From the NCBI GenBank assembly GCA_964402715.1, contig CAYODJ010000010.1, forward strand, positions 1 to 64,000: a DNA stretch of 64,000 nucleotides, written 5' to 3'. How positions within the stretch are numbered: position 1 is the first letter of the stretch; each line of letters starts with the position of its first letter. Position numbers and translations under genes: made by a program. Source of the stretch: CALXOD01 sp964402715 (GTDB taxonomy: Bacteria > Verrucomicrobiota > Lentisphaeria > Victivallales > Victivallaceae). Shown here piece by piece: positions 32,744 through 42,224 of this stretch. The notes under the pieces were generated by a model, which did no database searches, was not told the origin of the DNA, and saw only the letters and a list, made by a program, of their open reading frames with translations.

Positions 32744-33745
32744 TATCCGACTCTCCATAACTCAGCAAGTTGCAAAACTCGGTGAAATTCCGCTTTTCAG
32801 CCTGTCCCGTTGCCGTTTCAACCCTGAAGTCGTATGTCAGACCCCGGGGAAGCAGCACTCATCGTACCTTATCGTCAACATTCAGGACGGAAAATAATTC
32901 TGATCGTCCCGCCGATATTTCTGGGAGACTCAGCAGCGGACCGTCGTCGAATCACGGACATACGATAAAACCGGCGAAGCTCTGCCGCGATTCTGTCGGA
33001 AATCTGGAAAATCTCTACGCGCCGCCGCCCGTCAGACCTTTTTCGATCCTAACTTTTGTTTCATGCCTGGATCGTATTGCCGCCGACTTCTGTGGAAAAG
33101 GCTCCTTCCATGGATTGACGGTGAAGACTCACCGACATGGCAGCGGTACGCCATCAGTGCAGACGCGGGAAGAATGACTTTCGCAACCACCGCAGTCCCA
33201 TAGAATAAGCATGAAACCGTCCAAATAACAGAAATCTGTGCATCCGCCCCTGTCCGTATGGGAACGGCTTCGAAACATGCTCTTTGCAGTATTTACTTCG
33301 AACATAAACCGACTCAGAAATAGGCTGGTGAAGAATATGGCTTCTTTCAAAACCTTATGAGAATGACAAACCTTATGGGAATGACAGTGTTTAGTAACCG
33401 CGCATGTGATACGCCCCGTAGTCGTCCGTAAAGCCGCAACGACTGAACCCGCCGCTTTCAGCCGCGACGCATCCGTTTGGAAACGGCTCACCCCCGCCCG
33501 ATCTCCTCGCAGGAGCGAACACCTGCCTTGACGGGGAAAGTGCTGTCCTCACCGTTCCGAATCAGGCGCATCGGCGACCGGATTTTAGTTTTTTTCAATT
33601 TTTCCATTTATTTACAATCACTTTTTCAAAAAAAAATGGCTTTCTTTTAACCGCACGTTTGCTATGATTAACGGGGGAAAAGACTGCCGTTCAGTTTTTC
33701 TCATGCAACGTCCATGAAATTCACAAGATAAGGAACAGCCGAAAT
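32744..33745. other. 1-kb region without a supported gene
   Basis: Lower GC than the flanks. Two open frames (plus 32,770-33,177 and minus 33,129-33,491) have no ribosome site and no protein-like pattern. The right 150 bases are A/T-rich, with long T and A runs and TATGAT at 33,663, probably the promoter area of the pseudopilin-like genes. Confidence 0.5.
33350..33385. repeat. Tandem 18-bp duplication
   Basis: aaaccttatgagaatgac is followed directly by aaaccttatgggaatgac (one difference). It lies in non-coding sequence. Confidence 0.7.
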
Positions 33746-34477
33746 ATGTCCAGAAAATCCGGTTTCACACTGATCGAGCTGCTGGTGGTGATCGCGATCA
33801 TCGCGATTCTCGCGGGCATGCTGCTGCCGGCGCTCTCCAAGGCGCGGGAGTCGGCCAAGAGCGCCTCGTGCAAGAACAACCTCAAGCAGATCACGCTGGC
33901 CCACGAGCAGTACGCGCTGGAGAACGACGGGTACACGATATGGGGATTTTGCGAATACACCATGTGGGGGTACCTATATCCGTATCTGGTGGGGCGCAAG
34001 TACGTGAAGCTGAGCGATATGACCGATCTCGGCGTCTCAACCTGTCCCGCTGCCAAGTTATGCTATGTCTATTCAGACAGGGACAACATCGTCGCCAGCT
34101 ACGGATTCAACAACTGCAACGCCGACAAAGTCGCGTACTCGTCTCCGTTCGGCTACGCCGGAAGCTACAAGAGGTATCCGGCGAAGAAGGCGGAGGCGTG
34201 GAGTCCGTCGAAACTGTTCGCTTTCGCCGACGGCAGACTAAACATCGAAAATGCTCAGGATGGGCTGCTCGAACTCGACGGCCCGTGCGGCAGCAGTCCG
34301 TCGCCGAAGCAGTGCATCGATGAGAACGAGGTCGACGCCAAGCGGCATATGGACAAAATCAACGTCGGATTTTTCGACGGCCGTGTTGATCAGAAAGATG
34401 TCGCAAACTTGAAATACAGCGGCGACGAGGGCAGCCTCTTCTGTTTCGGACGCACCGTCGAACAGTTGAACGAATAG
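33746..34477 (+). CDS. Pseudopilin-like protein with H-X9-DG motif
   Basis: 243 residues. The N-terminus K-S-G-F-T-L-I-E-L-L-V-V is a prepilin cleavage/methylation site (cut after G, E5 conserved), followed by one hydrophobic helix and 'LPALSKARESAKSASC'. The globular part contains 'CPAAKLCYVYSD' and, near the end, 'HMDKINVGFFDG', the H-X9-DG motif typical of large paralogous families in Lentisphaerota and Planctomycetota. Processed by a prepilin peptidase and exported; the role of these families is unknown. AAGGA lies eleven bases before the ATG. A related gene follows. Confidence 0.88.
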   Translation: MSRKSGFTLIELLVVIAIIAILAGMLLPALSKARESAKSASCKNNLKQITLAHEQYALENDGYTIWGFCEYTMWGYLYPYLVGRKYVKLSDMTDLGVSTCPAAKLCYVYSDRDNIVASYGFNNCNADKVAYSSPFGYAGSYKRYPAKKAEAWSPSKLFAFADGRLNIENAQDGLLELDGPCGSSPSPKQCIDENEVDAKRHMDKINVGFFDGRVDQKDVANLKYSGDEGSLFCFGRTVEQLNE

Positions 34478-34531
34478 GTTCAATCCGGAACGTCCGGACA
34501 GGAATCTGAACAGGAAGGAAAGAGATCAGCC

Positions 34532-35302
34532 ATGACAAGACGTGAATTCACTCTCATCGAGCTTCTGGTGGTGATCGCCATCATCGCCATACTCGCCGCC
34601 ATGCTGCTGCCGGCGCTCTCCAAGGCGCAGGCGGCGGCGCAGAAGACCAGCTGCATCAGCAACCTGAAGCAGCTGGGACTGGGAGTCGCCCTCTACAACC
34701 AGGCCAACGACGACTATCTGCCCGTCATGCAGGGATACGGCACCGGCAAGGACTACGTCTGGTCGTACTGGAAATACTCCCTGGCGCCGTACGTCGGCCG
34801 CACCATCAACAGCAGCAAGTCCGCCAACGATCAGGCTTGTCTCGGCGAAGGCGTCTTCGCCTGCGCCAGCTGATCCCCGCGCAAAAACAAGAATAGCGAA
34901 GTGCGTCCTGAGACATGGGAGAATGAAAAGAGATCCAAAGGCGGCTACGGCTACAACCACTCCGGTTGCGGATACCAGTTTGACCGCCACGACGACCCCA
35001 ATACAACGGGAAAAGCCAACTACCTGCCCGCGTACGTCAAAATAAACCATATCCGGGTGCCGGCGGAAACCGTCATCATCTGCGACAGTTCCGATATGAG
35101 CAACGCCCAGCAGAACAACACAGCCTACTACAAGGGCTACGGCCCCGGCGTCGGCGACAGGCACGGCGAGTCGCTGAACGTTCTCTGGTGCGACGGTCAC
35201 GCCTCCAACGAGCGCACCGCCAAGATGGAAGGCGGTAAGACCACCGATCTGTGGGATGGTTCTCCGGAGCGGTACTACTACGTCGGAGTGTTCGACAAAT
35301 AG
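34532..35302 (+). pseudogene. Second pseudopilin-like gene, interrupted by an in-frame TGA
   Basis: A single 256-codon frame broken once, by TGA at 34,871-34,873 (codon 114). Before it is a prepilin N-terminus (FTLIELLVVIAIIAILA), 'QTSCISNLKQLGLG'-like sequence and 'VFACAS'. After it the same frame continues without shift: 'GGYGYNHSGCGYQ', 'RHGESLNVLWCDG' (H-X8/9-DG-like) and stop. The intact length equals that of relatives. A nonsense mutation (for example CGA to TGA) is likely; readthrough cannot be excluded because both halves look fully constrained. A good AAGGAAAGAG site starts it. Confidence 0.75.
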
Positions 35303-35839
35303 TCGCTCGGCACCTGAAACACTCGCTGTTCCGCAGCGGCCTCTGCATGGGGGACAGCGGGATATTCAGTCATCTCCATCTCTTTCTCTTATGTTGACGG
35401 AACATGCGTCCGCCTGCCTTTCGAGCGGTGCGGTGTCAGTCGCTCATGCCGCATGGACTCAATCTGCCATTCGATGCCGAGACGGAGACTCCTGCGCAGG
35501 CGGCTTCGACGGGGATCCGCGTTGCTTCCGCGATGCTCCGCAGCCGCCGGTGAGAAATGCGTTTCACGGACGCGAGACCAGATCAGTCGAGAACATTCAG
35601 TTAACCTATGCCGACTATCGCGCGTCGTCGGCAAAGTCCATATGAAGTGGTTTTCCTTCCCTCAAGGATTGGGGTGTTCACAAAATCGACCAGGGGGGGG
35701 AAGCAGCTCCATTTCAAGCGCCTCAGACAAGAATGTGCGCAAAACATGGGACACTACCTCGGATACGGAAAAACGTGCATACTTTTGTGCAAACTCACTC
35801 AGAAAGGCGGATGCTCCCGAACAACTGGGAACCGCCCCA
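35303..35839. other. Intergenic region without a supported gene
   Basis: 537 bases between the interrupted pseudopilin gene and vsr. It contains a G8 run at 35,693-35,700. No RNA gene, repeat or credible coding frame seen. Confidence 0.45.
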
Positions 35840-36250
35840 TCATGAGCGTCCTCTGATCTTGTCCGCCAGATTTTCAAGAAACTCTGGCCTCCTCAGTTCA
35901 CATTCCCAGACGACGATCAGATTCCAGCCAAGTTCCCGCAGCCGTCTCTCGTTCATTCTGTCCCGCTCAACATTCCGTTCAAACTTACGTCGCCAGAATT
36001 CCGCATTAGAGGCAGGAGACGATGCCTGGCGGCAATTGGGATGACGATGCCAGAAGCAGCCGCGCACATCCACGACAGTCCTGTACATGGGCAGGACGAT
36101 ATCCGGCGTGCCTGGAAGTTTTTTTACATGAAGCCTGAACCGAAACCCGTTGCGATGAAGGAATGAACGCACACGCTTTTCCGGAGCGGTGTCCTTGGAT
36201 CTGACACGGCTCATATTCCAGCTTCGCATCTCTCTGCTCAATGTGTCCAT
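35840..36250 (-). CDS. vsr: Very short patch repair endonuclease (Vsr)
   Basis: 136 residues from MDTLSREMRSWNMSRVRSKD, the canonical Vsr start; a longer frame begins 15 codons earlier. 'PDIVLPMYRTVVDVRGCFWH' contains the catalytic Asp and strand, and 'HRHPNCRQASSPASNAEFW' the zinc-site Cys/His. It nicks T:G mismatches that arise by deamination of 5-methylcytosine. Vsr usually neighbours a cytosine-5 methylase; none is found here, so its partner lies elsewhere or is lost. It is transcribed in the same direction as the r-protein cluster but after a terminator. Confidence 0.9.
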   Translation of the reverse strand: MDTLSREMRSWNMSRVRSKDTAPEKRVRSFLHRNGFRFRLHVKKLPGTPDIVLPMYRTVVDVRGCFWHRHPNCRQASSPASNAEFWRRKFERNVERDRMNERRLRELGWNLIVVWECELRRPEFLENLADKIRGRS

Positions 36251-36365
36251 TCTCTTCAAATCATATTCTGACCGGATGGCTGACACGGTCCGCAAAACCG
36301 ATTAGATTCAGATTTATTCCTCAAGCCGTTCCGCAGACGATAACCGATTGGAGAACAACGAGCAT

Positions 36366-36407
36366 GAAAAAGCGGTGAAACGGCACCGCCGCGCCATATC
36401 ACCGCTT
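36366..36407 (-). terminator. Rho-independent terminator after rpsS
   Basis: On the minus strand, AAGCGGTGA and TCACCGCTT form a 9-bp stem around a GC-rich 20-base loop, followed by TTTTTC, about 35 bases past the rpsS stop. It closes the shortened S10 operon. Confidence 0.75.
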
Positions 36408-36440
36408 GAAACCCGATTATGAAACGCAATCCCGTGGAAA

Positions 36441-36704
36441 CTATTTGCCGGAAACAACTCCGTGATCTTTGAAAATACGGGTCGGAGAGAATTCGCCGAG
36501 CTTGTGCCCAACCATATTCTCCGTGACAAACACGGGAACGAAACTCTTACCGTTATGAACCTCAAAGGTATGCCCGACGAAATCAGGGATAATCATCGAT
36601 CGGCGGGACCATGTCCTTATCGGCTTCTTCTGTCCCTTGAGCGCATCGACCTTGTCGACGAGGTACTGGTCGACGAACGGTCCTTTCTTGATGGATCTTC
36701 CCAT
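36441..36704 (-). CDS. rpsS: 30S ribosomal protein S19
   Basis: 87 residues. MGRSIKKGPFVDQYLVDKV, 'IRTWSRRSMIIPDFVGHTF', 'VHNGKSFVPVFVTENMVGHK' and 'LGEFSPTR' are invariant S19 elements. It forms the 30S head next to S13. Its start overlaps the rplB stop by one base (TAATG). It is the last gene of the S10 operon in this genome: rplV, rpsC, rplP and rpmC, which normally follow, are absent. Confidence 0.97.
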   Translation of the reverse strand: MGRSIKKGPFVDQYLVDKVDALKGQKKPIRTWSRRSMIIPDFVGHTFEVHNGKSFVPVFVTENMVGHKLGEFSPTRIFKDHGVVSGK

Positions 36705-37534
36705 TATTTCTTCCTCCGCTCAACGATAAACTTGTTCGACGTCTTCTTCGGATGACGCGTCTTCTTCCCCTTAGCCAACTGACCCCAAGGCGAGACCGGG
36801 TGACCGCCTCCGGAAGTGCGTCCTTCGCCGCCGCCCATCGGATGGTCGACCGGATTCATGACCACGCCGCGGACATGCGGACGGAATCCCAAATAGCGCT
36901 TCTTCCCCGCTTTGCCGAGCTTCACGTTCATATAATCCAGGTTGCCCACCTGCCCGACAGTTGCACGGCAGTTGATGTTGATCATGCGAACCTCCCCGGA
37001 AGGGAGTTTAACCTGAGCGTATTTCTCATCCTTGCCGCGGACGACCGCAGTCTGTCCTGCAGAGCGCACCAGCTTGGCTCCGCATCCGGGCTGCATCTCG
37101 ATATTATGAATCTCCACCCCGACGGGAATGTTTTTCAGCGGCAAACAATTCCCTGTCTTGATATCCGCCTTCGCCCCGTTCATGATCACGTCCCCGACCT
37201 TCAACCCGACCGGAGCAAGAATATATTTCTTTATCCCTCCCCGGTACATGACCAGCGCAATATTGGCGGTTCTGTTGGGATCGTACTCGATCGTCAGAAC
37301 TTTGGCAGGCACATCGTCCAGACTTCGCCTGAAATCGATCTCACGATACCGGCGCTTGTTGCCGGCGCCGCGGAACCGCGTGGTGATACGTCCGTAATTA
37401 TTGCGTCCGCCGGTAGACACCTTCCCCCTGACCAGCCTCTTCTCCGGCTCGGATGCGGTCAGCTCCGACGAATAGTCCAGAACCGCCATGCCACGCCGCG
37501 AAGGCGACGTCGGACGAAAGCTTTTTATCGCCAT
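36704..37534 (-). CDS. rplB: 50S ribosomal protein L2
   Basis: 276 residues with normal length. 'GRNNYGRITTRFRGAGNKRR' near residue 45 and 'GVVMNPVDHPMGGGEGRTSG' near residue 220 (with the functionally essential His) identify L2, which organises the peptidyl-transferase centre. Preceded by rplW and followed with a one-base overlap by rpsS. Confidence 0.98.
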   Translation of the reverse strand: MAIKSFRPTSPSRRGMAVLDYSSELTASEPEKRLVRGKVSTGGRNNYGRITTRFRGAGNKRRYREIDFRRSLDDVPAKVLTIEYDPNRTANIALVMYRGGIKKYILAPVGLKVGDVIMNGAKADIKTGNCLPLKNIPVGVEIHNIEMQPGCGAKLVRSAGQTAVVRGKDEKYAQVKLPSGEVRMININCRATVGQVGNLDYMNVKLGKAGKKRYLGFRPHVRGVVMNPVDHPMGGGEGRTSGGGHPVSPWGQLAKGKKTRHPKKTSNKFIVERRKK

Positions 37535-37564
37535 TTTTCTCTATTCCTCAAAAAGGATTCAGAC

Positions 37565-37846
37565 TTAAAGAATCTCAATACTTCCCTCTGACAACGTCAC
37601 GATCGCTTTCTTCCAATCCGGACGCTTGCCCATGACAGCGGATCTGGCAACACGTCTGCGCTTGCCGGTGCAGTTCATGACGTTGACAGAACTCACTTTG
37701 ACCTTGAACAAATCTTCGACGGCCCGGCCGATTTCAATTCGCCCCGCATCCGTCTTCACCTTGAAAACATATTTCTTCCGGCCGACCATGCCGTTGCTCT
37801 TTTCGGTGACCAGCGGCGCAAGTATCACATCGTACGAGGATCTCAT
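37565..37846 (-). CDS. rplW: 50S ribosomal protein L23
   Basis: 93 residues starting MRSSYDVILAPLVTEKSN. An upstream ATG would add 12 residues overlapping rplD and is less likely. 'YVFKVKTDAGRIEIGRAVEDL' and 'VKVSSVNVMNCTGK' are typical. L23 sits at the tunnel exit and docks SRP and trigger factor. The gap to rplD is 16 bases. Confidence 0.96.
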   Translation of the reverse strand: MRSSYDVILAPLVTEKSNGMVGRKKYVFKVKTDAGRIEIGRAVEDLFKVKVSSVNVMNCTGKRRRVARSAVMGKRPDWKKAIVTLSEGSIEIL

Positions 37847-37862
37847 TTTCTTCTCAGACTCC

Positions 37863-38492
37863 TTAGGACAAGCGGCCGACAAAGGCGTCCAACGCGCTTT
37901 TTGTGAAGACCAACTTGTTGAATCTCAACAGTTCATAGACATTCACCCCGCAGGCCAGACGCATGGCTACGTTCGGCAGATTGCCTGTGGCCAGCACGGC
38001 GGATTCCTCATACTCAGGAACCGACAGCAGCACGAAGTCGTCGGACAACTTGAGATTCTTCAACACGGCGACGGCGCTCCTCGTCTTATGATCGGGGAGC
38101 GTGAACTCGTTCAGGACAATCACGTCGCCGTCCTTGACCCTCTCGGAAAAAGCACGCCTCAACGCCAGAAGCTGAACTTTCTTATTGACTTTCTTTGCGT
38201 AACTGCGCGGAGTCGGCCCGAATATCGTGCCGCCGCCCACCCAGACCGGACTGCGGTTGCTGCCGGCGCGGGCGCGTCCCATGCCTTTCTGACGGAAAGG
38301 CTTGGCTCCGCCGCCGCGCACCTCTCCGCGGCATTTGGTTTTGGCGGTGCCGGCGCGCAGGTAAGCCATATAGGCAACCACCGCATCATGAACCGCCTGC
38401 TTTCCCTTTTCAAATTCCAGTACGTCGTCCGGCAAGACGTACTCGCCGACGCGAACACCGCTGCAGTCAAGGATATCCAAATTTTTAGCCAT
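37863..38492 (-). CDS. rplD: 50S ribosomal protein L4
   Basis: 209 residues from MAKNLDILDC; an ATG five codons upstream is possible. 'YLRAGTAKTKCRGEVRGGGA', 'PFRQKGMGRARAGSNRSPVW' and 'KVNKKVQLLALRRAFSERV' are L4 signatures; the long basic loop lines the exit tunnel. In enterobacteria L4 autoregulates the S10 operon; no leader hairpin of that kind was recognised here. Confidence 0.96.
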   Translation of the reverse strand: MAKNLDILDCSGVRVGEYVLPDDVLEFEKGKQAVHDAVVAYMAYLRAGTAKTKCRGEVRGGGAKPFRQKGMGRARAGSNRSPVWVGGGTIFGPTPRSYAKKVNKKVQLLALRRAFSERVKDGDVIVLNEFTLPDHKTRSAVAVLKNLKLSDDFVLLSVPEYEESAVLATGNLPNVAMRLACGVNVYELLRFNKLVFTKSALDAFVGRLS

Positions 38493-38510
38493 AATGTTCA
38501 CCCGCATCCC

Positions 38511-39152
38511 CTACCTGCTCTTGGCCTTAATCGCTTCCCGAAGCAGAACGGTGCCGCCATTCGGACCTGGAATCGAGCCGCGAACCATCAACACATTGTC
38601 GTCTGCCACAACACGGATCACCTTCAGATTCTGCATGGTCCGGCGCACACTGCCCATATGGCCGGGCATGCGCTTGCCTTTGATCACGTTTCCAGGCCAC
38701 TCGCGGCAACCGATCGAACCTGGACGCCTCGTCCACGCTCCTCCGTGACTGGCGCGACCGCCGCCAAAACGATGGCGCTTCACCACGCCCTGATATCCCC
38801 TCCCCTTGGTGGTGGCGGTGACATCCAGATAATCGTTCTCCGCAAATATCCCCGCGTTCAAAACCGTTCCCGGCGACATGTCGCTGTCGCCGTCCGTACG
38901 GAATTCCCGAAGAACGCCGGGCAGACCGTCGGTCAATCCAGCCTTGGCGCAGTGCCCCGCCACGGCCTTGCTGATGTTCTTCTTCTTGCGGACGCCGAAC
39001 CCCAGCTGCACGGCGGAATACCCGTCTCTGGCGATGGTCTTGACGTCAACCACAACACAAGGACCCGCCTCGACTATGGTCACAGGCACGACTCTGCCGT
39101 CCTTGTCGTAAATCTGGGTCATTCCGACCTTTTTACCGATCAATCCTTTCAT
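38511..39152 (-). CDS. rplC: 50S ribosomal protein L3
   Basis: 213 residues. 'MKGLIGKKVGMTQIYDKDGR' and the central loop 'RHRFGGGRASHGG' with 'PGSIGCREWPGNVIKGKRM' identify L3, a primary 23S rRNA binder whose loop reaches the peptidyl-transferase centre. Clear AGGAG-type site (aaaaggagcaaaa). Ends 18 bases before rplD. Confidence 0.97.
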   Translation of the reverse strand: MKGLIGKKVGMTQIYDKDGRVVPVTIVEAGPCVVVDVKTIARDGYSAVQLGFGVRKKKNISKAVAGHCAKAGLTDGLPGVLREFRTDGDSDMSPGTVLNAGIFAENDYLDVTATTKGRGYQGVVKRHRFGGGRASHGGAWTRRPGSIGCREWPGNVIKGKRMPGHMGSVRRTMQNLKVIRVVADDNVLMVRGSIPGPNGGTVLLREAIKAKSR

Positions 39153-39246
39153 TTTTGCTCCTTTTCGTTCAGATACACGCCCCCAATCGGCAAGGAGCGG
39201 CGGTATCCCGGACTGATGTCGACCGAATCCCCCCTGTTCGCCGTAT

Positions 39247-39570
39247 TCAGAGTCCGATCTTTATCGATATGTCCACACCTGCCGGCAACGTCAGCTTCTT
39301 CAACGCGTCGACAGTCTTGGAGGTGGGATTTATGATATCCATCATACGCTTATGAGTGCGCATCTCGAACTGCTCCATCGACTTCTTGTCAACATGAGGA
39401 GAGCGGTTCACGGTGAAGCGTTCTATTCGGGTCGGCAGCGGCACCGGTCCGGCGACCATCGATCCGGTCTGTCTCGCTGTCTCCAGGATCTCGTTTACCG
39501 ACTGATCCAAAATACGGTGCTCGTAGGCCTGAAGCCGAATTCTGATCCGTTGATTCTTTGCCGTTGCCAT
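39247..39570 (-). CDS. rpsJ: 30S ribosomal protein S10
   Basis: 107 residues (usual about 102). 'IRIRLQAYEHRILDQSVNEI', 'GPVPLPTRIERFTVNRSPHV' and 'FEMRTHKRMMDI' are diagnostic. S10 also partners NusB in antitermination. Its ATG follows the fusA stop by three bases, so str and S10 genes form one continuous unit with tuf placed elsewhere. Confidence 0.97.
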   Translation of the reverse strand: MATAKNQRIRIRLQAYEHRILDQSVNEILETARQTGSMVAGPVPLPTRIERFTVNRSPHVDKKSMEQFEMRTHKRMMDIINPTSKTVDALKKLTLPAGVDISIKIGL

Positions 39571-39573
39571 TTC

Positions 39574-41688
39574 CTATTTCTTCTCCACAACTTTATCCTG
39601 AACCTGTTTCGGAACCTTTTCAAAATGCGACGGCTCCATCGAGTAGGAGGCGCGTCCGCGGGACAGCGAGCGAATCACGGTGGCGTAGCCGAACAGCTCC
39701 GACAGCGGAATCTGCGCATGCACCTGCGTGAACTTGTTGCCAGCCCCTGAATTGATTTCGACAATGCTGCCGCGCCTGGCCGTGATGTCGCCGATCAGAT
39801 CCCCCAGATTCTCGTCCGGCGTAGTCAACTCCACTTTCATGATCGGCTCCAGCAGCATCAGTCCGGCCTTGCGCGCGGCGTCCTTCAAAGCCATGGAGCC
39901 TGCAATCTTGAAAGCCATTTCGGAGGAATCGACCGGATGATAGGATCCGTCGATTATTTCCACTTTGAAATCCACCAGCGGATATCCGGCCAGCACGCCG
40001 GAGGCCGCCGCCTCCATGATGCCGTTCTCGATCGGCTTGATATACTCCTTGGGAATATTGCCGCCGACAACTTTGTTCTCAATCTCAATGCCAGCGCCGC
40101 GTTCCAGGGCGATCAGGTTGATAATCACATGCCCGTATTGACCGCGTCCGCCGGACTGCCGCACGAATTTGGTGTTGGAATCGGCGTTTCCAAGCAAAGC
40201 CTCCCTGTACGCCACCTGCGGCGCACCGGTGTTCGCTTCGACCTTGAATTCTCTCACCAGACGGTCGAGAATAATCTCGAGATGCAGTTCGCCCATGCCG
40301 GAGATAATGGTCTGTCCGGTCTCCTCGTCGCTGCGAACCTGAAAGGTCGGATCCTCGTCCGCCAGGGCTCCCAGACCCTTGAAAAGTTTGTCGCGATCTC
40401 CGGACGTCTTCGGCTCGACCGCAATAGAGATCACCGGCTCGGGAAAATGCATGGACTCCAGCACAATCGGATTTTCCTCGAAACAGATCGTATCGCCGGT
40501 GGTGACGTTCTTCAGACCGACTGCGGCCGCAATGTCCCCGCTGTACACGTCCGAAATCTCATGACGCTGACTGGAATGCATCTGAAGCAGCCGCCCAAGA
40601 CGTTCCCGTTTGCCTGTGCGCGGATTGTAGACGCTCATGCCCTGGGAAGCCACGCCGCTGTAAACACGGAAATAATAGAGCTTGCCGACGAACGGATCGC
40701 TCATGATTTTGAAAACCAGCGCGGCGAAAGGCTGCAGATCTCCGACATGCCGCGTGATAGGTTCCCCCGTGTTCGGATCCGTGCCCTTGATGTCCCACAC
40801 GTCGACCGGAGACGGCAGATAGTCCACGATCATGTCCAGCAGCTTCTGCACGCCTTTATTCTTGAAGGCGCTGCCGCATGCCACCGGCACAATCTTGGCG
40901 GAAAGCGTGGCTCTCCGAATCCCCTGCCGCAGTGTTTCCGCATCGGGAACCTCGTCCGCCAAAAAGATCTCCATGATCGCGTCGTCCACCTCGGCGACGC
41001 ACTCCACCGCATGGCGATAGGCGTTCTCCCTCGCCTTGGCGTATTCATCGGGAACTTTCTCGACACGCATCTCAAGACCGTTCTCGTCCTTGTCGAAATA
41101 GATCGCCTGATTCGCCAGCACGTCGACGACACCGACGAAGTCGGCCTCACGTCCTATCGGCAGCATCAGCGGGACAGGGGTGCCGCCCAGTTTGGTGTGG
41201 ATCTCCTCCACCACACCGTCAAAGTCGGCGCCGGTGCGATCCATCTTGTTGACCATGGCGATCACAGGCACATGATATTTCTGAGCCTGTCTCCACACCG
41301 TCTCAGTCTGCGGCTGCACTTTGCCAACCGAACAAAAGACAGCCACCGCGCCGTCGAGAACACGGAGCGAGCGCTCCACCTCCGCAGTGAAGTCGACGTG
41401 TCCTGGGGTGTCGATCAGATTCAGACGGTGTTCACACCAAAAGCAGGTCGTGGCCGCGCTTGTTATCGTAATGCCGCGTTCGCGCTCCTGCTCCATCCAG
41501 TCCATGGTGGCCGTCCCCTCATGAACCTCCCCTATCTTGTAATTCACACCGCAATAAAACAGAATACGCTCAGACAAGGTGGTCTTGCCGGCGTCAATGT
41601 GCGCCATGATCCCGATATTGCGGACCTTGTCGAGGCCGACTCCGCGCGAAGGCGACTCATGATATACTTTGTCCTGCTCGGCGCTCAT
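39574..41688 (-). CDS. fusA: Elongation factor G
   Basis: 704 residues. The G domain has 'GIMAHIDAGKTTLSERI' (G1), 'DTPGHVDFTAEVERSLRVLD' (G3) and 'NKMDR' (G4), followed by the four EF-G domains, with a domain IV 'GGRGQYGHVIINL' tip region. A charged N-terminal extension of about 20 residues precedes the G domain. It drives translocation. Located between rpsG and rpsJ as in the classical str operon. Confidence 0.98.
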   Translation of the reverse strand: MSAEQDKVYHESPSRGVGLDKVRNIGIMAHIDAGKTTLSERILFYCGVNYKIGEVHEGTATMDWMEQERERGITITSAATTCFWCEHRLNLIDTPGHVDFTAEVERSLRVLDGAVAVFCSVGKVQPQTETVWRQAQKYHVPVIAMVNKMDRTGADFDGVVEEIHTKLGGTPVPLMLPIGREADFVGVVDVLANQAIYFDKDENGLEMRVEKVPDEYAKARENAYRHAVECVAEVDDAIMEIFLADEVPDAETLRQGIRRATLSAKIVPVACGSAFKNKGVQKLLDMIVDYLPSPVDVWDIKGTDPNTGEPITRHVGDLQPFAALVFKIMSDPFVGKLYYFRVYSGVASQGMSVYNPRTGKRERLGRLLQMHSSQRHEISDVYSGDIAAAVGLKNVTTGDTICFEENPIVLESMHFPEPVISIAVEPKTSGDRDKLFKGLGALADEDPTFQVRSDEETGQTIISGMGELHLEIILDRLVREFKVEANTGAPQVAYREALLGNADSNTKFVRQSGGRGQYGHVIINLIALERGAGIEIENKVVGGNIPKEYIKPIENGIMEAAASGVLAGYPLVDFKVEIIDGSYHPVDSSEMAFKIAGSMALKDAARKAGLMLLEPIMKVELTTPDENLGDLIGDITARRGSIVEINSGAGNKFTQVHAQIPLSELFGYATVIRSLSRGRASYSMEPSHFEKVPKQVQDKVVEKK

Positions 41689-41710
41689 GTTGTATGACAG
41701 CTCCCTTGTA

Positions 41711-42181
41711 TTACCAGCGATAGTGAGCGAACGCCTTGTTCGCCTGCGCCATCTTGAAGGTGTCTTCCTTCTTCTTTATGGAGGAACCGGTATTGTCAAA
41801 TGCGTCCAGCAGCTCTCCGGCAAGCGACTCCATCATCGATTTGCCCTTGCGCCCGCGCGAGTACGAGGTGATCCACCGCATGGCCAAGGCGACCTGCCGC
41901 TCGGAATCAACCTCCACCGGAACCTGATACGTGGCTCCGCCCACACGACGGCTCTTCACCTCCAGTTTCGGCTTCACATTCTCAAGCGCCTTCTCGAAGA
42001 CCTCCAGCGCCGGCACTCCCGGTTTCTTCCCCTGAATCAAATCCAGCGCACCGTAAACAATTTTCTGCGCAACCGCCTTCTTCCCGCGCGTCATGATTGT
42101 GTTGATCAGTCTGGCAACCAGTTCGCTGTTGTATCTCACGTCGGGGATGAGTTCCCTCTTAACCGCGCTGCGTCTTCTCAT
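41711..42181 (-). CDS. rpsG: 30S ribosomal protein S7
   Basis: 156 residues from MRRRSAVKRELIPDVRYNSE; the upstream open frame overlaps rpsL and is not coding. 'LINTIMTRGKKAVAQKIVYG', 'KSRRVGGATYQVPVEV' and the C-terminal 'AQANKAFAHYRW' are S7 signatures. S7 nucleates the 30S head. The gap to rpsL is 43 bases. Confidence 0.97.
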   Translation of the reverse strand: MRRRSAVKRELIPDVRYNSELVARLINTIMTRGKKAVAQKIVYGALDLIQGKKPGVPALEVFEKALENVKPKLEVKSRRVGGATYQVPVEVDSERQVALAMRWITSYSRGRKGKSMMESLAGELLDAFDNTGSSIKKKEDTFKMAQANKAFAHYRW

Positions 42182-42224
42182 ATGTATCCTGTCCTTAAAT
42201 CTTAGGTTAATCCGGCGGAAAAAA

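Noticed and set aside
32770..33491. Two short genes in the 1-kb gap after the tRNA
   Set aside because: Opposite overlapping frames, no ribosome sites, irregular composition; no domain pattern.
34901..35302. Independent gene of 133 codons
   Set aside because: It is in the same frame as the upstream pseudopilin-like half and continues its sequence after one TGA, so it is the 3' part of one gene.
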